Shown here piece after piece: positions 33,316 to 39,719 of a stretch of 39,719 bases of DNA. The stretch's first letter is position 1, and each line of letters opens with the position of its first letter. Source of the stretch: Ruminococcus sp. AM22-13 (GTDB taxonomy: Bacteria; Bacillota; Clostridia; Lachnospirales; Lachnospiraceae). Below the pieces are notes generated by a model, which ran no database searches, was not told where the DNA came from, and saw nothing but the letters and a program-made list of their open reading frames with translations. Location: assembly GCF_003471165.1 (NCBI RefSeq), contig NZ_QRIL01000035.1:1-39719 (forward strand), in the 5' to 3' direction. The position numbers and the translations under genes were made by a program.

Positions 33316-34107
33316 ATGAGTGAAGTCATTGTGATCACTTCCGGAAAAGGCGGAGTAGGGAAAACTACTACTGTTGCCAATATCGGGACAGGCCTGGCTA
33401 TGCTTGGCAAGAAAGTTGTGGTAGTGGATACAGATATAGGTCTGAGAAATCTGGATGTTGTTCTGGGACTGGAAAACAGGATTGTCTATAATCTGGTAGA
33501 TGTAATTAATGGAAGCTGCCGCTTGCGACAGGCGTTGATTAAGGATAAAAGACATCCGGATCTTTGCCTGCTGCCATCTGCGCAGACAAAGGATAAATCT
33601 GCTGTATCACCAGAACAGATGATAAAACTGACCGATGATTTGAGAGAACAGTTTGACTATATTCTTTTGGACTGCCCGGCGGGAATAGAGCAGGGATTTA
33701 AGAATGCGATTGCCGGTGCTGATAAAGCATTGGTGGTTACTACTCCGGAGGTATCTGCAATCAGGGATGCAGACAGGATTATTGGTCTTCTCGAAGCAAA
33801 TGACATTCGTGATATCCGTCTGATCATTAATCGCCTGCGACCGGATATGATTACAAGAGGTGATATGATGTCTGTGGAGGATGTGACAGAAATTCTTGCA
33901 GTTGATCTCATTGGAACAATTCTGGATGATGAACAGATTGTGATCGCGACCAACCAGGGAGAACCTCTCTCCGGGAAAGCTTCTCAGGCGGAAGATGAAT
34001 ATATGAACATCTGCAAACGTATTCTCGGAGAAGAGATTCCATTTGTTGATATTAACAGGAAACAGGGATTTTTCAGAAGGCTAAGTAATATTTTCAAAAA
34101 CAATTAA
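33316..34107 (+). CDS. minD: Septum site-determining protein MinD
   Basis: A 263-residue ParA/MinD ATPase that positions division by membrane cycling. The deviant Walker A is GKGGVGKTT at 10-18, and the C-terminal amphipathic membrane-targeting helix is present (GFFRRLSNIFKN). The ATG at 33316 was chosen because GGAGGA lies ten bases upstream; the longer frame from 33244 adds residues before the conserved start. minE follows 20 bases later. The usual minC, often between mrdA and minD, is missing from this site. Confidence 0.96.
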   Translation: MSEVIVITSGKGGVGKTTTVANIGTGLAMLGKKVVVVDTDIGLRNLDVVLGLENRIVYNLVDVINGSCRLRQALIKDKRHPDLCLLPSAQTKDKSAVSPEQMIKLTDDLREQFDYILLDCPAGIEQGFKNAIAGADKALVVTTPEVSAIRDADRIIGLLEANDIRDIRLIINRLRPDMITRGDMMSVEDVTEILAVDLIGTILDDEQIVIATNQGEPLSGKASQAEDEYMNICKRILGEEIPFVDINRKQGFFRRLSNIFKNN

Positions 34108-34127
34108 ATCGTAAGGAGGGAATCTGT

Positions 34128-34370
34128 GTGAAAGCTTTTTTTAAAGAAAAGAAGCGTTCAGCAGGATATGCAAGAGACCGAATGAAACTTTTGCTGATCT
34201 CAGAACGGATTGACTGCTCACCACAGATGATGAAAATGTTGCGGAATGATATGATACATACCGTAAAGAAATACCTTACCATCGATGAAAAACAGATAAA
34301 AATTCAGATTACACAGGAGCCGGCAATGCTTTATGTGTGTATTCCTGTTTTGAATAAAAAGGATAGATAA
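34128..34370 (+). CDS. minE: Cell division topological specificity factor MinE
   Basis: An 80-residue MinE. The N-terminal membrane-binding stretch is followed by ARDRMKLLLISER (residues 15-27), the segment that switches to bind MinD, and by the beta dimerisation part ending YVCIPVL. The start is a GTG with AAGGAGGG seven bases upstream. Having MinE with MinD points to oscillation or gradient formation rather than the DivIVA-MinJ mode of Bacillus. Confidence 0.95.
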   Translation: MKAFFKEKKRSAGYARDRMKLLLISERIDCSPQMMKMLRNDMIHTVKKYLTIDEKQIKIQITQEPAMLYVCIPVLNKKDR

Positions 34371-34373
34371 ATT

Positions 34374-35534
34374 ATGTTAAAGCAATATAAATTAAGATTT
34401 TACAATTTCAGGCTGATTCTTTTTTTAATTGCAATCAGCCTGATTGGAGTTACATTAGTAGGAACTGCTGCTCCGGATCTGAGGTCAAAACAGTTTGCCG
34501 GTGTAGTGCTGGGAATTATAATTATGTTAGTCCTTTCCTTGATGGATTATTCCTGGATTATGAACTTTCAGTGGATTATGTATGGCTTCAATATTATAAT
34601 GCTGCTGGTTGTGCGTATTGCTGGTGACAGCGCCAACGGTGCTGCCAGATGGATCGGTATTGGATCTTTCCGATTCCAGCCGACAGAGTTATCTAAAATC
34701 ATCCTGATTATATTTTTTGCAAAATTTTTCATGGATCATGAAGAAACTCTGAATACATTAAAAACACTGGCATTATCTGCCGTATTGCTGGCAGTTCCAT
34801 TATTTTTGATCTTACAACAGCCTGACCTGAAAAATACGATTACGGTTGTGGTAATCTTTTGTATTATGATTTATATCGCAGGATTGAGTTATAAAATCAT
34901 TGGTGGTGCATTGCTTATTGCAGTTCCTCTTCTGATTATCTTTTTATCAATTGTTGTTCAGCCAGATCAGAAATTGCTCAAAGATTATCAGAGAAATCGT
35001 ATTATGTCTTTCTTATATCCGGAAAACGAGGAGTATTCTGATGATATTGAACAGCAGAATAATTCCAAAACTGCGATTGCTTCAGGCGAATTGGTTGGCA
35101 AAAAGTTAAGTGGTGATGACAGTACGACTTCTGTCAATCAGGGTAATTTTGTATCTGAAAATCAGACTGACTTTATTTTTGCGGTTGCAGGTGAGGAATA
35201 TGGATTTATCGGATGCGTGGTAATCGTATTGCTGCTGCTTGCGATATCATTTGAGTGCATCCGGATGAGTCTTCGGGCAAAAGATTTGTCTGGGAGGATT
35301 CTATGTTGCGGAATGGGTGGTCTGATCGCACTACAGAGTTTTATTAATATTTGTGTTGCAACAGGTCTTGCGCCAAATACCGGAACTCCGCTTCCCTTTG
35401 TAAGCTATGGATTGACTTCACTTGTAAGCTTGTATATTGGTATGGGAATTGTGATTAATGTGGGACTCCAAAGCAGTACATATAACAAGGAAATCATACA
35501 AAAAGAGATTGACAGGAGAGAGGATTACTTATGA
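34374..35534 (+). CDS. rodA: RodA-type peptidoglycan glycosyltransferase (SEDS family)
   Basis: A 386-residue SEDS protein with about ten membrane helices, which polymerises lipid II with PBP2. Family motifs include ARWIGIGSFRFQPTELSK near 96-113, the QQPDLKNT segment with its conserved aspartate near 152, ENQTDFIFAVAGEEYGFIG, and NTGTPLPFVSYGLTS near the end. Its placement with mrdA, mreC and mreD favours RodA over FtsW. It starts three bases after minE and overlaps dacA by four bases. Confidence 0.93.
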   Translation: MLKQYKLRFYNFRLILFLIAISLIGVTLVGTAAPDLRSKQFAGVVLGIIIMLVLSLMDYSWIMNFQWIMYGFNIIMLLVVRIAGDSANGAARWIGIGSFRFQPTELSKIILIIFFAKFFMDHEETLNTLKTLALSAVLLAVPLFLILQQPDLKNTITVVVIFCIMIYIAGLSYKIIGGALLIAVPLLIIFLSIVVQPDQKLLKDYQRNRIMSFLYPENEEYSDDIEQQNNSKTAIASGELVGKKLSGDDSTTSVNQGNFVSENQTDFIFAVAGEEYGFIGCVVIVLLLLAISFECIRMSLRAKDLSGRILCCGMGGLIALQSFINICVATGLAPNTGTPLPFVSYGLTSLVSLYIGMGIVINVGLQSSTYNKEIIQKEIDRREDYL

Positions 35535-36757
35535 GAAAAAGAAAGGAATCTTCAAATCAAATACAGGAAAGAAAATCAGCTACTCCGTATAAATCAGCCA
35601 CGCCATACAAGCGTGCACAAGAAGACAAAACTATTCGAAACCAAAATTCCAGACCTGTACATACTGTAAAACTCCCAAAATCCCAGATGCCGTCCAGGCA
35701 GACGGAGGAACATAAGGCGTTACAGCGTGCAAAATATCAGAAAAAAAGGCGGATATTAAAGAGCATCTGTGGAACTTTGGTAGGGCTGTTTGCAATTCTT
35801 GTAGTTATTGGTGGTGCATTTTATGGATGGAATATATTAAGTGGAAATTACTTCGGAACACCAGAAAGGGCTTTTGATTCCTCAGAAGTCTTTACAAATG
35901 CACTTGCATCTAAAGAAAATATGAGGACACAGTCTTTTGCACAGAAATTGTGTGTTTCCGCAAAGGGAGATGTTGACCGTATAAAAAATGCAACTTTGGA
36001 AGACGGGCAAAAGGGATTATTATTCAGCCTGAGTAATCACAAGGTTTTATATGCAAATGGAATTTATGATAAAGTATATCCTGCGAGTATTACAAAAATC
36101 ATGACCGCAATGCTTGCATTACAGAGTGGAAAGCTGGATGATATGGTAACCATTACTCAGGAGAATGTTACTCTGGAAGAAGGATCTCAGGTATGCGGAT
36201 TTGTGGCAGGCGACCAGGTTACTCTGGATCAGCTCCTTCACTGTTTATTAGTATATTCAGGAAATGATGCAGCTTCTGCTATAGCTGAATATGTCGGTGG
36301 CACTACAGAGAATTTTGTGCAGATGATGAATGATTATGCTGCCAGACTTGGATGCACAGGAACACATTTTACGAATCCGCATGGATTGCAGGATGAAAAT
36401 CATTATACAACTCCGTATGATATTTATCTGATGTTGAATGAGGCATTTACATATCCTGAATTTACAGAGATTACAGAATTACCATCTTACACAGTAACTT
36501 ATACCGGAGTAGATGGAAGCCAGCTAAGCACAACCCTTACGGCAACTGATCATTATCTTACAGGAGAGGCAACTGCGCCAAAAGATGTTACCATTCTGGG
36601 CGGAAAAACAGGTACAACAGGTACTGCCGGTAACTGTCTGGCGATTCTTACACAGAATGCTTATGGCAAGCCATTTGTATCAATTGTTATGGGCGCTTCC
36701 ACGAAGGAACTTCTATACCAGGAAATGAACTCTTTACTTCAGAATATTAATAGTTAA
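35531..36757 (+). CDS. dacA: D-alanyl-D-alanine carboxypeptidase (S11 family)
   Basis: A 408-residue penicillin-binding protein that trims the terminal D-Ala of stem peptides. Motifs are SITK with catalytic Ser186, SGN at 243-245 and KTG at 359-361. It differs from classic DacA: a basic, cytoplasmic N-terminal region of about 75 residues with a twice-repeated SATPYK leads to a single membrane helix at about 75-98, instead of a cleaved signal and C-terminal amphipathic anchor. The start overlaps the rodA stop by four bases. It is the last gene of the shape cluster and is followed by a terminator. Confidence 0.9.
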   Translation: MRKRKESSNQIQERKSATPYKSATPYKRAQEDKTIRNQNSRPVHTVKLPKSQMPSRQTEEHKALQRAKYQKKRRILKSICGTLVGLFAILVVIGGAFYGWNILSGNYFGTPERAFDSSEVFTNALASKENMRTQSFAQKLCVSAKGDVDRIKNATLEDGQKGLLFSLSNHKVLYANGIYDKVYPASITKIMTAMLALQSGKLDDMVTITQENVTLEEGSQVCGFVAGDQVTLDQLLHCLLVYSGNDAASAIAEYVGGTTENFVQMMNDYAARLGCTGTHFTNPHGLQDENHYTTPYDIYLMLNEAFTYPEFTEITELPSYTVTYTGVDGSQLSTTLTATDHYLTGEATAPKDVTILGGKTGTTGTAGNCLAILTQNAYGKPFVSIVMGASTKELLYQEMNSLLQNINS

Positions 36758-36783
36758 ATAATAAAGAAATTTATGGTAAAATG

Positions 36784-36819
36784 ACTGTAGCAGCTATGAT
36801 CTGGTTGCTACAGTTTTTT
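36784..36819 (+). terminator. Terminator of the shape operon
   Basis: ACTGTAGCA at 36784-36792 pairs with TGCTACAGT at 36806-36814, and the T-run continues to 36819. It closes the dacA end of the cluster. Confidence 0.88.
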
Positions 36820-36844
36820 ATATTATAATGAGGATGATACGAAT

Positions 36845-37648
36845 ATGATAACCAGAGAAGAATTGAAGGATTTTAAAGAGCAGAGACGAAACCTTATAGA
36901 GCGGAAAAAGGATGAATTTGTACGAAACAGCCTGCTTTCCGATGAATTTCTTGAAATGCTTGAGAAAAATAAAAAACCAATGGATTTATTAATGTCTTAT
37001 TATAAATGTGCAATCATGGAAATTGAGACAAAATTTAAAGTATTAAATCAGGAATATTCTCTTCAATATGATAAGAACCCTATCGAAAGTATTAAGACAA
37101 GGGTAAAATCTTATGACAGTCTGTTACGAAAAATACGAAACAAGAATATTCCACTGACACTGGATTCTATAGAGAAAAATATCACTGATATTGCGGGAGT
37201 TCGCGTGATTTGCTCTTTTCCTGATGATATTTATGAGATTGCAGAGAGTTTCCTGAATCAGGATGACATTACACTGGTTGAGAAAAAAGATTATATTGAA
37301 AATCCAAAACCAAGTGGATACAGGAGTCTTCATCTGATTGTACAAGTTCCTATTTTCTTGCAAAATACAAAGAAGCTTGTGACAGTTGAAGTGCAGCTTC
37401 GTACAATTGCAATGGATTTCTGGGCAAGCCTTGAGCATAAAATGAGATATAAGAAAAACATATCTACTGACCAGGTGAAGTTTCTTCAGGAGGAGCTTTC
37501 TGACTGTGCAAGACAGAGTGCGGCTCTGGATGAACGAATGCAGAATATTCGTAACGTGATAATTGAGAATTCTCCGGAGAAAGACTGTGAAGAGGGAATT
37601 TTTTTGCCATTGGGACTGCCGGTTAGCCGAGAGAACAGGAGAAAATAA
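36845..37648 (+). CDS. relQ: Small alarmone synthetase (GTP pyrophosphokinase, RelQ/YjbM type)
   Basis: A 267-residue single-domain synthetase that makes (p)ppGpp from GTP or GDP and ATP. The synthetase motifs are ITDIAGVRVICSF near 112-124, KPSGYRSLHLIV near 157-168, and VEVQLRTIAMDFWASLEHKM near 181-200. There is no hydrolase domain or regulatory C-terminal half. The ATG follows TGAGGATG. Downstream, two bases after the stop, an HD phosphohydrolase gene begins, so a nucleotide-linked partnership is possible. Confidence 0.93.
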   Translation: MITREELKDFKEQRRNLIERKKDEFVRNSLLSDEFLEMLEKNKKPMDLLMSYYKCAIMEIETKFKVLNQEYSLQYDKNPIESIKTRVKSYDSLLRKIRNKNIPLTLDSIEKNITDIAGVRVICSFPDDIYEIAESFLNQDDITLVEKKDYIENPKPSGYRSLHLIVQVPIFLQNTKKLVTVEVQLRTIAMDFWASLEHKMRYKKNISTDQVKFLQEELSDCARQSAALDERMQNIRNVIIENSPEKDCEEGIFLPLGLPVSRENRRK

Positions 37649-37650
37649 AC

Positions 37651-38187
37651 ATGAGCGATTATATCACAACTTATACAGGAAAACATATTGATCCGGTGCA
37701 TCCAATTTCAGATTTGATCTGCATAGAGGATATTGCACATGCGTTATCTTTGATTTGTCGCGGAAATGGACAGGTAAAAACATTTTTTTCCGTAGGACAA
37801 CATTGTATTAACTGTGCCAGAGAAGCTTTGGCAAGAGGATATTCCAACCGTATAGCATTTGCCTGTCTTCTTCATGACGCCAGTGAATGCTATTTATCTG
37901 ACGTACCAAGACCATTTAAAAAGACTCTTACAGGCTATAAAGAACAGGAAGAGAATCTATTGAACCTGATTTATCAGAAATATCTTGGAAATCTATTAAC
38001 GTCTGAGGAAGAAAAAAAGTTAATAGAAATTGATGACGATATGCTCTGGTTCGACCTGACTTATCTTCTGAATGAAAAGCAAACCAAACAGCAGCCAGAG
38101 GTACATATTACGATAGACTATAAAGTCAGGACATTTGAAGAAATAGAGAACGAATATCTGGAATTATTTCATTACTTTATGAGATAA
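37651..38187 (+). CDS. HD-domain phosphohydrolase (YfbR-like)
   Basis: A 178-residue protein with the HD metal-binding set: SVGQHCINCAR (first His), LLHDASECYLSDVPRP (HD pair), and IDDDMLWFD. The layout resembles 5'-nucleotidase YfbR-type and other small HD hydrolases acting on nucleotides. Its start lies two bases after the relQ stop, so they share a message. It could remove nucleotides made or altered under stress, but its substrate cannot be fixed. Ser/Thr-rich or sensor domains are absent. Confidence 0.85.
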   Translation: MSDYITTYTGKHIDPVHPISDLICIEDIAHALSLICRGNGQVKTFFSVGQHCINCAREALARGYSNRIAFACLLHDASECYLSDVPRPFKKTLTGYKEQEENLLNLIYQKYLGNLLTSEEEKKLIEIDDDMLWFDLTYLLNEKQTKQQPEVHITIDYKVRTFEEIENEYLELFHYFMR

Positions 38188-38368
38188 TTACAATGAAATT
38201 GTCATAGTGATATTGTTTTTATTATATTTTTATGCACGTTAAAAAGATACATGAATAGATAAATGCATAAGTGAAATGTCATAAGATACGTATGATGCCG
38301 AAAAGGTCAGTAAAATCAAGTGAATTTCAAAAAAATAATAAAAATTCACAAAAAAGATCAAATACCCC

Positions 38369-38397
38369 TTGTATTTTTGAATAATATGCACTATAAT
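38369..38397 (+). promoter_or_regulatory. Promoter of the small P-loop gene
   Basis: TTGTAT at 38369-38374 and a perfect TATAAT at 38392-38397 have a 17-base spacer. The gene starts about 66 bases downstream. Just upstream, GTGAATTT (38320-38327) and AAATTCAC (38342-38349) form an AT-rich inverted repeat that could bind a regulator. Confidence 0.75.
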
Positions 38398-38463
38398 ATA
38401 TAACATATTAATTGAAATTTTTAGTCAAAATTAATATTATATGTGTCTAAGGAGGAAAACAGC

Positions 38464-38883
38464 ATGGTTGAACTGATTGTAGGAAAGAAAGGCAAAGGCA
38501 AAACAAAAGTACTGTTAGATAAGGTAAATAGTGCAGTAAAAGAGGCAAATGGAAGTATTGTCTACTTAGACAAGAGCACAAAACATATGTATGAGCTTAA
38601 TAATAAGGTACGTCTGATTGATGTATCAGGATTTCCTATTAAAAATGCAGATGAATTTGTTGGATTTATCTGTGGTATTCTTTCTCAGGATCACGATCTT
38701 GAGCAGATTTATCTTGACAGTTTCCTTAAAGTATCTAAATTGGAGGAAAAAGATATTACAGGTACTCTGGAACAGTTAGATGAAATTGGTAAACAGTTTA
38801 ACGTTACTTTTGTGATCAGCGTATCTTTAGACAAAGAAGAAGTTCCTGAAGTATTCCATGATAAAGTTATTGTTGCTTTATAA
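38464..38883 (+). CDS. Small P-loop protein of unknown function
   Basis: A 139-residue protein beginning MVELIVGKKGKGKTKVLLDK, a short Walker A loop (GKKGKGKT). A possible Walker B is the hydrophobic stretch leading to IYLDSF near residue 82, and the core ends with FVISVSL. This looks like a stripped-down P-loop ATPase without extra domains. The ATG at 38464 is preferred to 38443 because AAGGAGG ends eight bases before it. It has its own strong promoter and terminator. I do not know a function; short Lachnospiraceae relatives are sometimes labelled PilT-like, which is weak. Confidence 0.8.
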   Translation: MVELIVGKKGKGKTKVLLDKVNSAVKEANGSIVYLDKSTKHMYELNNKVRLIDVSGFPIKNADEFVGFICGILSQDHDLEQIYLDSFLKVSKLEEKDITGTLEQLDEIGKQFNVTFVISVSLDKEEVPEVFHDKVIVAL

Positions 38884-38947
38884 TAACAGATAAACAGGAA
38901 AATATTTTTTATTATAATTGATATTAAAAACTACATAGCACGAAAAT

Positions 38948-38993
38948 AAAAGGATATCTGCCAGCATATTTTAGAATTAGCAGATATCCTTTT
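38948..38993. terminator. Strong terminator after the P-loop gene
   Basis: AAAAGGATATCTGC at 38948-38961 pairs perfectly with GCAGATATCCTTTT at 38980-38993. With A and T runs on both sides it can work in both directions. Confidence 0.9.
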
Positions 38994-39013
38994 TAGGATA
39001 ATAAGCGGGAATC

Positions 39014-39034
39014 CTCGGCAATTCAATTACCGAG
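39014..39034. repeat. 21-base near-perfect inverted repeat
   Basis: CTCGGCAATT and AATTACCGAG flank a single C, with one mismatch in ten pairs. It lies about 90 bases from the first IS-type repeat. Confidence 0.5.
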
Positions 39035-39104
39035 ATGAAAGCGTAAACTGTGCATATCTGCGCTCATAATAAATAAAAATAACAAAACGGTTTTCACTTA
39101 AATG

Positions 39105-39304
39105 AAAAACTAAATTCCAGCTGTGGATTATCTCAGTAAATATGCGGGATTAAATTCTGTAATGCACCTTAACAATTCCATTTTTTTGCCTTATAATGAA
39201 CTTGTAAGCACCCATGATTTATGTTTTTATGCATACTAACCGGGCATCTGAAAATAGTGTGCGAGACTAAATTCCACATGCCTTATGTGCAAGACTAAAT
39301 TCTG
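39105..39304. repeat. Four copies of a 16-bp IS end-type repeat
   Basis: The motif GCGGGATTAAATTCTG and variants occurs at 39105-39120 (weakest), 39144-39159, 39261-39276 and 39289-39304, all in the same orientation. They lie downstream of the transposase stop and are probably terminal and subterminal transposase binding sites. The IS boundary cannot be placed exactly. Confidence 0.65.
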
Positions 39305-39335
39305 GTGCAGTGAAATCTGCCTGTGCTTTACTATT

Positions 39336-39719
39336 TTATTTTATAAGTTTTGGACTAAGCATAACATCATCAGGTGCGATTGCCTTTAATCCTAATGCTT
39401 TGTGCAGTTTGTTGTCCAAGAGTAAAAGAGAGAGTTCATATGGGCTATGTCCATTAAGACTGTCTCTTTTTTCGTTGTTTATGTGATTCATCATAAGTCT
39501 GACTTTCTCGTCATTTAAATCAGCGAATGAACTCCCTTTCGGACGGATGTAGCGAATATACTCGTAGTTCTTTTCGCAGGCACCTTTTTGCCAAAAGCTA
39601 TACGGATCACAGTAAAAGACAGTCGTGCTTTTATTTCCGTCACAGAATTCCTCCATTTCTTCACGAGCTGAAAATTCTGAACCTCCATCCGTGAGAATCA
39701 CCGGAAAAAGCTTTTTGAA
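39336..39719 (-). CDS. IS30-family transposase, C-terminal part (cut by window edge)
   Basis: At least 127 residues, open to the window edge. The DDE catalytic core is visible: VILTDGGSEFSAREEMEEF holds the second Asp, and FWQKGACEKNYEYIRYIRPKG holds the final Glu region, as in IS30 transposases. The tail NGHSPYELSLLLL is also typical. The N-terminal helix-turn-helix part lies outside the window. No break is seen in this portion, so the element may be intact. Its message runs toward the P-loop gene and faces the bidirectional terminator at 38948. Confidence 0.88.
   Translation of the reverse strand, partial: FKKLFPVILTDGGSEFSAREEMEEFCDGNKSTTVFYCDPYSFWQKGACEKNYEYIRYIRPKGSSFADLNDEKVRLMMNHINNEKRDSLNGHSPYELSLLLLDNKLHKALGLKAIAPDDVMLSPKLIK

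Larger units (their letters stand above)
38884..39335. other. Intergenic stretch up to the IS element
   Basis: It holds the terminator at 38948-38993, the inverted repeat at 39014-39034, AT-rich DNA at 39060-39100, and the four 16-bp IS-type repeats. No coding frame is supported. Confidence 0.6.

Overview
The window looks like a chromosomal segment of a low-GC Firmicute, most likely a Lachnospiraceae-type gut anaerobe. The basis is the AT-rich coding style with AGGAGG-type ribosome binding sites, the gene order mutS-mutL-miaA-ynbB, an mre-mrdA-min-rodA cell-shape cluster, and an accessory region with Lachnospiraceae-style secreted repeat proteins and parts of a Tn1549-like integrative element. 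Genus and species cannot be fixed from the sequence alone.

Bases 1 to about 3440 are the replication end of a decayed integrative element: a small membrane protein with an XRE regulator (a cargo pair set between two copies of a 62-bp terminator-bearing repeat), a CHC2 zinc-finger primase-like protein, a VapE-type P-loop helicase overlapping it, a cluster of TTGTCG iteron-like repeats with an AT-rich block, and TnpW. The large serine recombinase normally expected after tnpW is not present. The sequence instead enters the middle of a secreted Ig-like (Big_2) protein whose 5' end is gone.

Bases 3441 to about 14860 are a mosaic accessory region: the headless surface protein, a relic on the opposite strand, a DUF4143 ATPase behind three 32-bp tandem repeats, a small two-helix membrane protein, a large secreted beta-helix protein split by one in-frame TGA, a sodium:alanine symporter on the minus strand, a fossil of a second DUF4143 gene, and a secreted serpin. 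The two surface genes end in nearly the same 39-bp tail, so gene conversion or duplication has acted here. An OLD-family ATPase/TOPRIM nuclease (minus strand) closes the region.

From 16.85 kb on the content is core chromosome. mutS-mutL-miaA-ynbB and two flavoproteins read rightward as a probable repair, tRNA-modification and metabolism run ending at a terminator near 26.97 kb. radC then precedes mreB-mreC-mreD-mrdA-minD-minE-rodA-dacA, whose products build the elongation machinery and place the division site. mreB is divergent at its nucleotide-binding loops, mrdA carries a large insertion with an internal repeat, and minC is absent from between mrdA and minD. After a terminator come relQ (alarmone synthesis) and an HD phosphohydrolase, then a separately promoted small P-loop protein.

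The right edge holds the 3' end of an IS30-family transposase (minus strand, running off the window) with four copies of a 16-bp terminal-type repeat. No rRNA, tRNA, CRISPR array or known riboswitch was recognised. The most unusual items are the iteron-like putative origin, the nonsense-split beta-helix protein, the serpin whose predicted scissile bond is Met-Ser, the divergent MreB, and the cysteine cluster in the OLD-like protein.
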